Source: Solirubrobacterales bacterium
GTDB lineage: Bacteria; Actinomycetota; Thermoleophilia; Solirubrobacterales; 70-9
Length of the DNA stretch: 64,000 nucleotides
Direction: 5' to 3'
Assembly (NCBI GenBank): GCA_021155855.1
Contig: JAJNAZ010000008.1
Coordinates: 37,428 to 101,427, forward strand
Part shown: positions 44,546 through 53,965 of the stretch, one piece after another
Layout: each line of letters opens with the position of its first letter
Position numbering within the stretch: the first letter of the stretch is position 1
The notes under the pieces: generated by a model
The model's input: only the letters and a program-made list of their open reading frames with translations
The model's database searches: none
What the model was told of the DNA's origin: nothing
Made by a program: the position numbers and the translations under genes

Positions 44546-45622
44546 TTGTACGCAGTGGAGCAATCAAGCGCCACGGCCACAGAGCCGACAAATCTCGGGG
44601 GCTCGAGCCCCGACATCCGCCTGAGCGGCGTTCGCAAGGCCTACGGCGAGGTCGTGGCCGTCGACGGCATCGACCTCGAGGTCCAGCGTGGCGAGTTCTT
44701 CACCCTGCTCGGCCCATCGGGCTCCGGCAAGACGACGACGCTGCGAATCATCGCCGGCTTCGAGCTGCCGGACTCGGGCACGGTCGAGCTCGGCGGCCGC
44801 GATGTCCGCGACCTGCCGCCCTATGACCGTGAGGTGAACACCGTCTTTCAGGACTATGCGCTCTTCCCGCACATGAGCGTCGCCACGAACGTCGAGTACG
44901 GAATGCGCGTGCGCGGCACCGCCAAGGAGGAGCGCGCCAAGCGGCGCGACGAGGCGCTCGAGATGGTCCGGCTGAGCGGCTATGGAGACCGCAAGCCATC
45001 CGAGCTCTCGGGCGGCCAGCGACAGCGGGTCGCGCTGGCTCGCTCGATCGTCAACCGCCCCCGGGTGCTGCTGCTCGACGAGCCGCTCGGGGCGCTCGAC
45101 CTGAAGCTGCGCGAGCAGATGCAGATCGAGCTGAAGCAGATCCAGCACGAGGTCGGGATCACCTTCGTCTACGTCACCCACGACCAGGAGGAGGCGTTGA
45201 CGATGTCCGACCGGGTTGCGGTCTTCAACCACGGCGTAATCGAGCAGATCGGGGCGCCCGCTGACGTCTACGAGACCCCCGCGAACCGCTTCGTCGCGGG
45301 CTTCGTCGGCGTCTCGAACCTGATCGAGCGCGACGGGCGCCAGTTCACGATCCGGCCCGAGAAGGTGCGGCTGCTCGAGCCCGGCGAGGGCGACGACGGC
45401 ATGCATATCGAGTCGGGCCGGATCCGAGACGTCGCCTACGCGGGGATGATCACCCGCTATTTGGTCGTACTCGACGCCGGTGGAGAGCTTCAAGTCGTGC
45501 GCCAGAACCTCGAGACCACCTCAGCCGAGGCGGTGGAGCAGGGAGGGCGCCAGGTGGCCGTCGGATGGCGGCCCGAACACACGGTCGCGGTCAAGGCCGC
45601 GACACACACAGAGAGGGGATGA
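44546..45622 (+). CDS. potA: Polyamine ABC transporter ATP-binding protein (PotA-like)
   Basis: A 358-residue ATPase with TTG start at 44546 (GTG 44555 is an alternative). It has Walker A GPSGSGKTT, VFQDYALFPHMSVATNVEYG, LSGGQRQRVALARS, Walker B LLLDEPLGALD, VTHDQEEALTMSD and a C-terminal TOBE domain with FTIRPEKVRLLEPGE. These are PotA/FbpC-type traits. It is first in a four-gene operon with binding protein and two permeases. Uptake of spermidine or putrescine is likely; the binding protein supports this. Confidence 0.92.
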   Translation: MYAVEQSSATATEPTNLGGSSPDIRLSGVRKAYGEVVAVDGIDLEVQRGEFFTLLGPSGSGKTTTLRIIAGFELPDSGTVELGGRDVRDLPPYDREVNTVFQDYALFPHMSVATNVEYGMRVRGTAKEERAKRRDEALEMVRLSGYGDRKPSELSGGQRQRVALARSIVNRPRVLLLDEPLGALDLKLREQMQIELKQIQHEVGITFVYVTHDQEEALTMSDRVAVFNHGVIEQIGAPADVYETPANRFVAGFVGVSNLIERDGRQFTIRPEKVRLLEPGEGDDGMHIESGRIRDVAYAGMITRYLVVLDAGGELQVVRQNLETTSAEAVEQGGRQVAVGWRPEHTVAVKAATHTERG

Positions 45623-45628
45623 GTACGG

Positions 45629-46831
45629 ATGCGCAGTAACGGAGGAACCAGCTCCGCTCGCATCGCCTGGCTCGTCGTGGTTGGCCTGCTCGCGTTCATG
45701 GTCGCGTTCGCGGCCGGCTGCGGCAGCGACGACGATGACGAAGGCGATAGCGGCGGCGAAGCGCTGACGGAGCTCGGCGAAGGCGAGGGCGAGGTCAACC
45801 TCGTCGCCTGGGCGGGGTATGTCGAGGACGGATCCACCGACCCGAAGGTCGACTGGGTCACCGACTTCGAGCAAGAGACCGGGTGCAAGGTCAACGTCAA
45901 GATCGGTAACACGTCCGACGAGATGGTGCAGTTGATGCGGACCGGTCAATACGACGGCGTCTCGGCGTCGGGTGACGCGAGCGGACGCCTGGTCGAGGGC
46001 GGCGACGTCGATCCGGTGAACGTCGATCTGATCCCGAACTACGAGGATGTCTTCGACGCCCTCAAGGACCAGCCATACAACACGTTCGACGGGGCCAACT
46101 ACGGCGTTCCCCATGGCCGCGGCTCGAACCTGCTCATGTACGACCCGGCCGAGGTCAAGCCCGCACCCACGTCCTGGGACGTCGTCTTCGACAGGGCGGA
46201 TGAGTACTCGGGTCAGGTGACCGCCTACGACAACCCGATCTACATCGCCGACGCGGCGCTGTATCTGCGTGAGCACGACCCGGAGCTCGGGATCACCGAC
46301 CCGTACGAGCTCGACCAGGACCAGTTCGACGCGGCGATCGAGCTGCTCAAGCAGCAGCGGGAGCACATCGGCGAGTACTGGTCCGACTACACCAAGGAGA
46401 TCCAGGCGTTCGCGAACGGCGATTCGTCCGTGGGCACCACCTGGCAGGTGATCGCCAACCTGCTCAACGCCGACGGCAGCAAGGAGAAGGTCCTCCTGCC
46501 CGAGGAGGGTGCGACCGGATGGTCGGACACCTGGATGCTCAGCTCGGAGGCCGAGCATCCGAACTGCATGTACATGTGGATGGACCACATCATCAGCCCG
46601 GAGGCGAACGCCGCGGTCGCCGAGTGGTTCGGCGAGGCGCCGGCGAACGAGAAGTCGTGCGCGCTGACCGCCGACAAGGAGCACTGCGACATCTACCACG
46701 CGGACGACGAGGCGTTCTTCGACCAGATCGAGTACTGGAAGACCCCCGTCTCGGACTGCGGCGACGATCGCGGTGACGTCTGCAAGACCTATGACGAGTG
46801 GGTCCAGGGATGGAACGAGGTGAAGGGCTAG
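45629..46831 (+). CDS. potD: Spermidine/putrescine-type substrate-binding lipoprotein (PotD-like)
   Basis: A 400-residue lipoprotein. The signal peptide ends at lipobox FAAGC near residue 31, followed by DDDDEGDSGG. The binding domain has VNLVAWAGYVEDGS, VNVKIGNTSDEMVQLM, YGVPHGRGSNLLMYDP and WMDHIISPEANAAVAEWFGEAPAN, which are PotD family landmarks. The C-terminal region holds two extra cysteine pairs (CALTADKEHC; CGDDRGDVC) that may form disulfides outside the membrane. Six bases separate it from potA. Confidence 0.92.
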   Translation: MRSNGGTSSARIAWLVVVGLLAFMVAFAAGCGSDDDDEGDSGGEALTELGEGEGEVNLVAWAGYVEDGSTDPKVDWVTDFEQETGCKVNVKIGNTSDEMVQLMRTGQYDGVSASGDASGRLVEGGDVDPVNVDLIPNYEDVFDALKDQPYNTFDGANYGVPHGRGSNLLMYDPAEVKPAPTSWDVVFDRADEYSGQVTAYDNPIYIADAALYLREHDPELGITDPYELDQDQFDAAIELLKQQREHIGEYWSDYTKEIQAFANGDSSVGTTWQVIANLLNADGSKEKVLLPEEGATGWSDTWMLSSEAEHPNCMYMWMDHIISPEANAAVAEWFGEAPANEKSCALTADKEHCDIYHADDEAFFDQIEYWKTPVSDCGDDRGDVCKTYDEWVQGWNEVKG

Positions 46832-46855
46832 CGACAACGCGACGTTGGGCAATCC

Positions 46856-47752
46856 GTGGAAGCGGCTGACCTAGGGTCAGCGCCAAGGAGGTCGGTGGGC
46901 CGCAGGCTCGCCGACCTCTTCCACGGGCGCCCCCGGCTGCAGGCCGGGGCGCTGCTCGCCGGGCCGGTCGGCTGGCTGGTCGTCGGCTACCTGGGCTCGC
47001 TCGCCGTGCTCCTGGTGACCAGCTTCTGGACCCTGGGCGAGCTCAGTGGCGAGATCGAGCAGACGTTTACGCTCGACAACTTCCGCGACGTGGTCGAGAA
47101 CGACGTCTATCGCTCGGTCACCGGCCGCACGGTGCTGATCGCGGGTCTGGTCACGGTCACGGACGCGCTGCTCGCCTTCCCGCTCGCGTTCTACATGGCA
47201 AAGATCGCGGGACCGCGAACCCGTGGGCTGTTGCTGGTCGCGGTGCTGATGCCACTCTGGTCGGCTTATTTGGTCAAAATCTTCGCCTGGCGCGGGATCC
47301 TGAGCCAGGAGGGGGTGCTCAACTGGGCCCTCGAGCCGCTCGGGATCGAGGGCCCCGGCTACGGGCTCGTCGCCGTGTGGCTGGTGATGAGCTACATCTG
47401 GCTGCCCTACATGGTGATCCCGATCTACGCCGGGCTGGAGCGGATCCCGAACACCCTGCTGAGCGCCTCGGAGGACATGGGAGCCAAGCCGACGTACACG
47501 TTCCGGCGCGTGATCCTGCCGCTGGCGCTGCCGGCGGTGATCGCTGGATCGATTTTCACCTTCTCGCTCACCCTCGGCGACTTCATCGCCCCGACCCTGG
47601 TCGGGAGCGGGGAGCAGTTCATCGGCACCGTGGTCAGGGACAATTTCACCGTCGACCTGCCATTCGCGGCGGCCTTCGCGACCGTGCCGATCGTGATCAT
47701 GATCGTCTACCTGCTGGTCGCCCGCAGGATGGGTGCCTTCGAACACCTATGA
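46856..47752 (+). CDS. potB: Polyamine ABC transporter permease (PotB-like)
   Basis: A 298-residue permease with a GTG start at 46856. About six helices with the cytoplasmic loop ASEDMGAKPTYTFRRVILPLALPAVIAG near residue 205 (EAA-type motif). The opening basic segment is followed by LLAGPVGWLVVGYLGSLAVLLVTSF. Its TGA stop is the first three bases of a dispersed 51-bp repeat, which fills most of the gap to potC. Confidence 0.92.
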   Translation: MEAADLGSAPRRSVGRRLADLFHGRPRLQAGALLAGPVGWLVVGYLGSLAVLLVTSFWTLGELSGEIEQTFTLDNFRDVVENDVYRSVTGRTVLIAGLVTVTDALLAFPLAFYMAKIAGPRTRGLLLVAVLMPLWSAYLVKIFAWRGILSQEGVLNWALEPLGIEGPGYGLVAVWLVMSYIWLPYMVIPIYAGLERIPNTLLSASEDMGAKPTYTFRRVILPLALPAVIAGSIFTFSLTLGDFIAPTLVGSGEQFIGTVVRDNFTVDLPFAAAFATVPIVIMIVYLLVARRMGAFEHL

Positions 47753-47800
47753 GGCGGAGTCCGACAGGGCGAAGCCGAATCGCGCCGCTGTTGAGGCGCC
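47750..47800 (+). repeat. 51-bp dispersed repeat, copy A
   Basis: It starts with the potB stop TGA (TGAGGCGGAGTCCGACAGGG) and ends TTGAGGCGCC. Forty-seven of 51 bases match the copy ending at 56317 on the other strand. Both ends carry TGAGGCG. Sits between potB and potC. Confidence 0.85.
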
Positions 47801-47812
47801 TTATCTGAGCCG

Positions 47813-48655
47813 ATGCGACTGTCGAGAGGCTCACAGGCACTGCTGCGGATCTCCACCGGGATCACCCTGGCGTTCATCTACGTGCCGTTGCTGGTGATCG
47901 TGGTCTACGCGTTCAGCGTCTCGCGCACCTTCGAATGGCCGCCTCCCGGGTTCACGTTCGACTGGTTCGATCTCGCATTCGACAACACCGGCGCTCGAGA
48001 CGCCTTCGTTTACTCGGTGAAGACGGGGCTGCTGGCGACCGCCGTAGCGCTCGTGCTCGGAACGCTCGCATCGCTCGCCGTCGCGCGCCACCGGTTCTTC
48101 GGCCGTGAGACGGTCTCGTTCCTCGTCATCCTGCCGATCGCGCTCCCCGGAATCGTCACCGGGATCGCGCTCAACTCGACCTTCACCCAGGTCCTCGGCA
48201 TCGACCTGAGCCTGTTCACGATCGTGGTCGCACACGCGACCTTCTGCATCGTGGTCGTCTACAACAACGTGATCGCGCGTCTGCGGCGGCTCTCGGGCTC
48301 GTTCGAGGAGGCCTCGGCCGACCTCGGCGCCACCCCGTGGCAGACCTTCCGTCTGATCACGCTCCCGAACACGCGCACGGCGCTGGTCGCCGGCGCCCTG
48401 CTCGCCTTCGCCCTCTCCTTCGACGAGATCATCGTCACCACGTTCACCGTGGGCGCCGGCGACCAGACCCTGCCGATTTGGATCTTCACCAACTTCTCGC
48501 GCCCCAACCAGCTGCCGATCGTCAACGCGGTCGCTGTGATCGTGATCCTGATCTCGATCATCCCCGTCTACCTCGCATACCGGCTCACCCGGGAGGAGAG
48601 CACCGCCGCCCGCGGTGGTGCGCCAGTCGCAAGCGGCGCGGTGACCGCGCCGTGA
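47813..48655 (+). CDS. potC: Polyamine ABC transporter permease (PotC-like)
   Basis: A 280-residue permease with about six helices. Family landmarks are ITLAFIYVPLLVIVVYAFS, LGTLASLAVARHRF and the loop EEASADLGATPWQTFRLITLPNTRTALVAG. FDEIIVTTFTVGAGDQTLPIWIF near the end is the PotC signature. Last gene of the intact operon. Downstream the sequence breaks up into gene fragments. Confidence 0.92.
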   Translation: MRLSRGSQALLRISTGITLAFIYVPLLVIVVYAFSVSRTFEWPPPGFTFDWFDLAFDNTGARDAFVYSVKTGLLATAVALVLGTLASLAVARHRFFGRETVSFLVILPIALPGIVTGIALNSTFTQVLGIDLSLFTIVVAHATFCIVVVYNNVIARLRRLSGSFEEASADLGATPWQTFRLITLPNTRTALVAGALLAFALSFDEIIVTTFTVGAGDQTLPIWIFTNFSRPNQLPIVNAVAVIVILISIIPVYLAYRLTREESTAARGGAPVASGAVTAP

Positions 48656-48789
48656 GCGCCGCGGAGGTGAGGCTAACCGCAGCCCAGTGGCGAACGTCTA
48701 TCAGTGCGGGTCGGGGATCCACCCCGGCGCCGGTGTCTCGATGGCCTCGGGTCGCAACGCCGCCCAGTGATCTACACCGACCTCGGCCT

Positions 48790-49100
48790 CGACTTCGACG
48801 CCGTGGCGACCGCGTAGGACGGGCCGCCGGCGTTCACCGGCTCGAGCGCGGCGAGGTCGACGCGGGTGGCGGCGCTGGCCCAGTCGAGCAGGATCCCCTC
48901 GGCGGCCGCTCCGTCGATCCCCGGATGCCCGAGCACGACCTGAAGCCTCGAGCCCGTCCTCGAGCGCTACCAGGCCGCGGGCGAGGGTCTCCGCCTCACC
49001 GCGAAGCTGGAACGCGCCCGCGTCGGCGCCGCGCTCGAGCACCCGCTCGTACAGCATCGCCTGGCGGTCGAAGAAGGCGGCCCGAGAGCGTGGCGAACAC
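48790..49100 (-). pseudogene. TetR-family regulator, C-terminal fragment
   Basis: On the minus strand AAFFDRQAMLYERVLERGADAGAF and GEAETLARGLVALEDGL match the ligand-binding half of BetI-like TetR proteins. After a shift near 48945 the neighbouring frame continues LQVVLGHPGIDGAAAEGILL and DWASAATRVDLAALEP. No DNA-binding domain remains. Beyond 48790 toward 48700 the minus strand shows one more unassigned C-terminal-looking piece (DHWAALRPEAIETPAPGWIP). The fragment abuts a PotD fragment on the other strand. Confidence 0.65.
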
Positions 49101-49107
49101 CTGGAGA

Positions 49108-49837
49108 ACCTGATCCCGAACCTGCGCGGGGCGGCGGTCGATCCCGACCGCAAGTTCACCGTCCCGTGGCAGAGCGGGATGACCGAACTGATCGTGCGCA
49201 AGGACCTCGCCCCCCGATGCGGACTCGATCTGTGACCTCTTCGACCCTCGCTACAAGGGCAAGGTGACGATGCTGATCGAGATGCGCGACTCGGTGCCGA
49301 TGACGCTCACGTGCATGGGCATCGACCCCGACACCGCGTCGACCGAGCAGTGGCTGGAGGCGGTCGACAAGATCGGCGCAGCGGCCGACTCGGGCCAGAT
49401 CCGCGACTTCACCGGCAACGACTACATCAAGGGCCTGACCACCGGCGATACCGCGATCGCGCTCGGCTGGTCCGGCGACGCGGTGCAGATGCAAAGGACG
49501 ACTCGAACATCGAGTTCGTGATGCCCCGCGAGGGCTGCATGCTGTGGTCGACGAGCATGGAGATCCCGGTCGGCGCGCCCGATACGCAGGCGGCGCTCGA
49601 GTTCATAGACTACGTCTACGACCCCGAGGTCCAAGTCGAAATCGCCGAGTACGTCAACTACGTCACCCCGGTCGCCGGGGTGAAGGAGATCCTCCGCAAG
49701 CGCGACCCGGCGCTGGCCGCAACGAGCTGATCTTGCCGAGCGGGGAATACACCAAGCACTGCACGTTCGAACCCGTGCTCGACGGCGAGCAGGGCGCGGA
49801 GATCACCGAGGCCTTCGAGCAAGTGCTCGTCGGCTGA
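49108..49837 (+). pseudogene. PotD-type binding protein, truncated with three frameshifts
   Basis: The C-terminal ~240 residues of a polyamine-binding protein can be followed: ENLIPNLRGAAVDPDRKF, SICDLFDPRYKGKVTMLIE, TGDTAIALGWSGDAVQM, DSNIEFVMPREGCMLW and YVYDPEVQVEIAEYVNYVTP. One extra C in the run of six at 49210-49215, a lost base near 49494 and another near 49719 break the frame. The N-terminal third, with signal peptide, is missing and TetR fragment sequence stands in its place. It is not a copy of the intact potD and represents a second, lost transporter. Confidence 0.8.
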
Positions 49838-49839
49838 AC

Positions 49840-50742
49840 GTGCGCACGCTCTCGATCGCGGCGCTGCAGACGTCCCCGATCCTCCGCGATCCCGAGGCCA
49901 CGCTGGAGCGGTTCGCGCAAACGGCGGTGACGCTGCGGCGGACGCTCCCCCACGCCCAGCTCCTGGTGCTGCCGGAGCTCCACCTATCGGCGCCGCCGCG
50001 ACTGCTCGATGAACAGGCCGGGTACCCGACGGAGGTCGCGGTCAAGATCCCCGGTCCGCTCACCGACCGACTCGCCGAGATCGCGGTCGGGACCGGCCTC
50101 TGGCTGATCCCGGGCTCGGTCTACGAGCGCGGCGCCCGTGGCCGCGTCCACAACACCGCCATCGCCGTCTCGCCCCGGGGCGAGCTCGTCGCGACCTACC
50201 GCAAGGCGTTCCCGTGGCAGCCCCTGGAGTCGACCACGCCGGGGGACCGGTTCGTCACCTTCGAGATCCCGGACCTGTGCAGGGTCGGGCTCGCGATCTG
50301 CTACGACGGGTTCTTTCCCGAGGCGTTTCGCCAGCTCGCGTGGATGGGCGCCGAGGTAGTGCTGCAGCCAACGCTGACGACGACCAGCGACCGGGGCGCC
50401 GAGCTGATCACTGCACGGGCGAACGCGATCTTCAACCAGCTCTACGTGGTCAACCTCAACGCGGCATCGCCGGCGGCGCTCGGGCGCAGCATCGTCGCCG
50501 ACCCCGAGGGGCACGTGCGCGTCGCCGCCGGCTCGGGCGAGGAGCTCGTCTCGGACGTGCTCGACCTCGACGCGGTCACGCGGGTGCGCCGGTTCGGCAC
50601 CGGGGCGGTGTCGCGAATGTGGACGCAGCTCGACGAGGGCGCCGCCGCGGGTCTCGAGCTGCCGATGTACGAGGGTGGGCGGATCCGCCCGCGCGAAGGG
50701 GCGACTCAGCCCGCCTCACTCGGGCGCGAGCTGCCCAGTTAG
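49840..50742 (+). CDS. Carbon-nitrogen hydrolase (nitrilase superfamily)
   Basis: A 300-residue nitrilase-fold enzyme with GTG start. The catalytic triad is visible: Glu in LLVLPELHLS, Lys in ATYRKAFPW and Cys in LAICYDGFFPEAFRQLAWMGAEVVL. The family covers amidases such as N-carbamoylputrescine amidase. Here it follows a decayed PotD gene by two bases and lies near an amine oxidase, so an amide or carbamoyl intermediate of amine breakdown is a fair guess. The C-terminal 40 residues are more variable. Confidence 0.88.
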   Translation: MRTLSIAALQTSPILRDPEATLERFAQTAVTLRRTLPHAQLLVLPELHLSAPPRLLDEQAGYPTEVAVKIPGPLTDRLAEIAVGTGLWLIPGSVYERGARGRVHNTAIAVSPRGELVATYRKAFPWQPLESTTPGDRFVTFEIPDLCRVGLAICYDGFFPEAFRQLAWMGAEVVLQPTLTTTSDRGAELITARANAIFNQLYVVNLNAASPAALGRSIVADPEGHVRVAAGSGEELVSDVLDLDAVTRVRRFGTGAVSRMWTQLDEGAAAGLELPMYEGGRIRPREGATQPASLGRELPS

Positions 50743-50773
50743 CCATCGTGCACCCGGCGTAGACTCCGCGCCG

Positions 50774-52015
50774 ATGACCGTGATGCGCGCCTGGGCGCCG
50801 CCGTTTTGGTCCGGCGCGCTGATCGGGTTCCTGCACACGATCGTCAACCTGTTCGGCGCCGAGCCGCCGGCGGCCGTCGGCTACGCGAGTGGGATCCTGC
50901 TCGCCGCCTCCGCAATACCGGTGTTGATCGGCGTCGGCCACCGGCTGATCGTCGGGCGGCAGGCCGGCTTCGAGGATCGCTCCGGCGACCCGCAGCTCGC
51001 GCCGATCGCCCGCCTGGTCGGCGGACGGGTCCGGGGCGCGGTCGCGGTCCTGGTCGAGGGGGAGCGCCGGGCCGAGGGCTCGTGGGGGGGGTCGGGGACT
51101 GATCGCCCCCTCGACTCCGGCACCCGCGTCGAGATCGGCTCGGTGACCAAGACCTTCACGGCCACGCTGCTGGCCGAGATGGTCGGCCGGGGCGAGGTCG
51201 CACTCGACGATCGCCTGGCCGAGTACGTCCCCGGCGTGCCGGCCTCGCGGACCCGCGAGGAGGTGACGCTGGTCGACCTCGCCACCCATTCGGCCGGGCT
51301 GCCGCGGCTGCCGCGGGAATTGATCCTGCGGGCGCTCCTACAGTCCCCCGACCCGTATCGCGGCTTCAACGAGCGACGCCTCGCGGCCGCGGCTCGCAGG
51401 ACGCGGCCGCGATCCGGCCTTGGCGAGACGGCGAGGTACTCGAACTTCGGCGTCTCCCTGCTCGGGCACGCGCTCGCCCGCGCGGTCGGGAGAAGCTACG
51501 CGGACTTGATCGGCGAGCGGATCCTGCAACCGCTCGGACTCGAGGAGACGACGGTCGCCAGGCTCGACGAGACGAATTCCCGCGCCGCCCGCGGCCATGA
51601 TGCATTCGCGTTCGCGGTGCCGCCGTGGGATCTGGCGGCGATCGCGCCCGCCGGCGGCATCGTCTCCACCGCCGCCGACATGGCGCGCTGGGTGGAGGCC
51701 CAGATGCGACCCGACTCGACGCCGCTAGCCGACGCGATTCGGCTCGCCCACGAGCCGCGCCTGCCGCTGCATGTCTCGGCCGTCGGCCAGATCCTGGGCT
51801 CGGGACTCGGGGGCTCGCGGGTCGGCCTCGCGTGGATCAGCACCGCGGTCGACGACCGCAGGGTAGTCTGGCACAACGGCGGCACCGGCGGCTTCGGCAG
51901 CTTTGTCGGTTTCGACCCCGAATCGGCCCGCGGGATCGCCGTGCTCACCAACTCGACCCACGCGCGGCGCCTCGACGCCGCGGGGATGGCGGTGCTGAGC
52001 TCGGCGCCGAGCTGA
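50774..52015 (+). CDS. Serine hydrolase, beta-lactamase class C fold, membrane-anchored
   Basis: A 413-residue protein. ATG 50774 starts two hydrophobic helices (ALIGFLHTIVNLFG; GILLAASAIPVLIGV) before the enzyme domain. Active-site motifs are SVTKTFTATLLAEM (SxxK), RYSNFGVSLLG (YxN) and WHNGGTGGFGSFVGF (HxG). Such proteins include esterases, D-aminopeptidases and penicillin-binding-like enzymes. It lies between the C-N hydrolase and the amine oxidase, about 30 bases after the former. Substrate unknown. Confidence 0.88.
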   Translation: MTVMRAWAPPFWSGALIGFLHTIVNLFGAEPPAAVGYASGILLAASAIPVLIGVGHRLIVGRQAGFEDRSGDPQLAPIARLVGGRVRGAVAVLVEGERRAEGSWGGSGTDRPLDSGTRVEIGSVTKTFTATLLAEMVGRGEVALDDRLAEYVPGVPASRTREEVTLVDLATHSAGLPRLPRELILRALLQSPDPYRGFNERRLAAAARRTRPRSGLGETARYSNFGVSLLGHALARAVGRSYADLIGERILQPLGLEETTVARLDETNSRAARGHDAFAFAVPPWDLAAIAPAGGIVSTAADMARWVEAQMRPDSTPLADAIRLAHEPRLPLHVSAVGQILGSGLGGSRVGLAWISTAVDDRRVVWHNGGTGGFGSFVGFDPESARGIAVLTNSTHARRLDAAGMAVLSSAPS

Positions 52016-52058
52016 TCCGCCGGTTGCGAGGCCACTCCGCGGGTACCCAAGGGCCCGG

Positions 52059-52166
52059 GTGTTCGTCTTCTTCTCCAACCGGCTCGGCTGCGTCGGATCG
52101 CTGCTCGTCTCCGCGGCGCTGACCCTGGTGCTGCTCTTGATCCTCGGCCTGATCAACCTCGACTGA
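52059..52166 (+). CDS. 35-residue conserved membrane protein
   Basis: GTG 52059 opens MFVFFSNRLGCVGSLLVS and one membrane helix, ending at TGA 52164-52166. The N-terminal FSNRLGCxGSLL pattern is, to my knowledge, widely conserved in actinobacteria as a tiny single-helix protein without known function. Its last 14 bases overlap the convergent amine oxidase gene. It is short enough to be missed by most gene finders. Confidence 0.75.
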   Translation: MFVFFSNRLGCVGSLLVSAALTLVLLLILGLINLD

Positions 52167-53367
52167 GGATGCCCGCGACGGCTGAGGCGGCCGCCCGCCC
52201 GCTGCGGATCGCCCCCTCCATAAGCCCGTTGAAGGTGCCGCCGATGTGCTCGCCGGCGAACGCCAACGGCCCAACGGGCTCGGCGAGCGCCGCGGCCAAC
52301 CCGTGCTCCGGTGAGATCGAGTACGCCGCCCCGATCCACTGGTCGTCGTCCCAGGTCGAGAGCGCGGCGTCACCCGGGTCGAGGGCGAGGTCCGGCCGCA
52401 GGGCGGCGAGCGAGTTGAGCCAGGCGCCGGGACCGTGGACCACCTCGAGGCGCTCGAGCGCCGCCGGCGAGCCCGCGAAGCAGCTGACCACCGGCATCGC
52501 CGAATCGCCCGGGCCGCTGGCGGTCCAGCACCAGTAGCGTTCCGGGACGTTCATCACAGCCCCGATCGGCGCCGGCTCGTGCAGGGGGACGAACAGCTTC
52601 GCCGCGTGCCCGTAGCCAACCCGGGCGAGCGCGTCGTGCTTACCGGCGGGCAGCTGGGGCGCAAAATCGATCCGGTTGATGACCCGGGCGGGCACGGCAA
52701 GGACGCACGCGTCGGCGACGCTGCCGTGGCCGGAGCCGGTCTCGACCCGCACCCCGCCGGTCCCCCATTCGATCATCGCGGCCGGGTCCCCAAGGCGCAC
52801 GGCGTCGCCGAGCCGTGTCGCGAGTCCGAGCGCCAGCCCCTGGTTGCCGCCGGCGACGCTCGGCGCCGGCTCGGTGTCGATGTGGGCGAGTCCGGCGAGG
52901 TCGCCGGCGGGGATCTCGTCGGCGGAGCTGGCGGAGGAGATCTCCGCCCGGGCGAGGATCGCCTCCCGCGCGCCGTCGTCGATCTCGAGCGAGTCGAGGA
53001 GCTCGCGCACGGAGCGACGGCCCTCGAGCTCCGCGAGGGCCCGGTCGGCCGCGCGAACCGCACCGGCGAGCCCCTCCGCCGTCGCCCCGATCCCGCCCCG
53101 CGGCTCGCGATCGCCGTAGCGCATCCCCTTGTCCCAGAGCCCGAGGCCGAGCGCGGCGGCCAGCTCTCTGACCGCGGAGTTGCCGGCGAGGATGAACTCC
53201 GCGCCCATCTCGATCACCGCACCGTTCTTCAGCTCGCGCGACCAGGTCCGGCCTCCGACCCGGTCGCGGGCCTCGATCACCTCGACTTCCGCGCCCGCGC
53301 GCGCGAGCTCGTCCGCCGCGGCTAGCCCGGCTAGCCCGGCTCCGATCACCGCGACCCGGCGGCTCAA
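52153..53367 (-). CDS. FAD-dependent amine oxidase (MAO family)
   Basis: A 404-residue flavin amine oxidase. The TTG at 53367 overlaps the region of the upstream PotA stub stop, so it was coupled to it. The FAD-binding start is [21 protein letters not shown], then [15 protein letters not shown] and EMGAEFI. The C-terminal FAD motif [24 protein letters not shown] is present. The family oxidises polyamines, putrescine or other primary amines to aldehydes. Location beside polyamine transporter remnants supports an amine substrate. It lacks a signal peptide, so it acts in the cytoplasm. Confidence 0.88.
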   Translation of the reverse strand: MSRRVAVIGAGLAGLAAADELARAGAEVEVIEARDRVGGRTWSRELKNGAVIEMGAEFILAGNSAVRELAAALGLGLWDKGMRYGDREPRGGIGATAEGLAGAVRAADRALAELEGRRSVRELLDSLEIDDGAREAILARAEISSASSADEIPAGDLAGLAHIDTEPAPSVAGGNQGLALGLATRLGDAVRLGDPAAMIEWGTGGVRVETGSGHGSVADACVLAVPARVINRIDFAPQLPAGKHDALARVGYGHAAKLFVPLHEPAPIGAVMNVPERYWCWTASGPGDSAMPVVSCFAGSPAALERLEVVHGPGAWLNSLAALRPDLALDPGDAALSTWDDDQWIGAAYSISPEHGLAAALAEPVGPLAFAGEHIGGTFNGLMEGAIRSGRAAASAVAGILSRG

Positions 53368-53368
53368 C

Positions 53369-53861
53369 TCAGCGCAGCACGAGGCAGTGCTCGGGGTGCC
53401 AGCCGATCTTCACGGTCGTGCCTGGCTCCCAGCGGTTCTCGGGGCTGGACCTGTAGGTGGCCTGCTCGAGCGCCACCACGCGGTCGCCGTTGCCGAGCGA
53501 TACCGTGATCTGGGTCGAGACCCCGAGGTAGACGCTGTCCTCGACCTCGCCGTCGGGGCTGACCATGCCGGGCTCGACCTCCTCGTCGATCGCGATCTTC
53601 TCCGGCCGCACGGAGAGGTTGACTGTGTCGCCGCGCGTGACCCCCTCGGGCAGCGGCGCGTCTACCCGCATGCCGTTGGGATCCGCGCCTTGTCCCCCCT
53701 TCGACCGTGCCCTCGATCAGGTTCGAGATCCCGATGAAGCCGGCGACGAACTCTTCGCTCGGGTGCTCGTAAATGTCCTCTGGATGCCCGCACTGCACGA
53801 CACGACCGTCGTTTATGACCGCGATCCGGTCGGACATCGAGAGCGCCTCCTCCTGGTCGTG
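53369..53861 (-). pseudogene. PotA-type ATPase, C-terminal stub with frameshift
   Basis: The stub begins [23 protein letters not shown], the H-loop region of PotA, so Walker A, signature and Walker B are gone. [26 protein letters not shown] continues. In the G/C run near 53694-53699 one extra base shifts the frame, and the TOBE domain ([46 protein letters not shown]) is read in the next. Its stop lies next to the amine oxidase start. With the PotD fragment it marks a second polyamine transporter that once enclosed the hydrolase and oxidase genes. Confidence 0.82.
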
Positions 53862-53965
53862 GGGTTCATTCCCCGATCCTGCTCCTCCTCGTCCGCGGCC
53901 AAAGCTGAACCCAATTCAGGAATCTATAACCGCACGGCGCGTTTGGCAAGGCCTTGTGCCGGCCC

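Noticed and set aside
48701..49201. A 166-residue minus-strand frame as one gene
   Set aside because: Only its middle matches TetR, and the match leaves the frame; the ends are unrelated sequence, so it is a mosaic.
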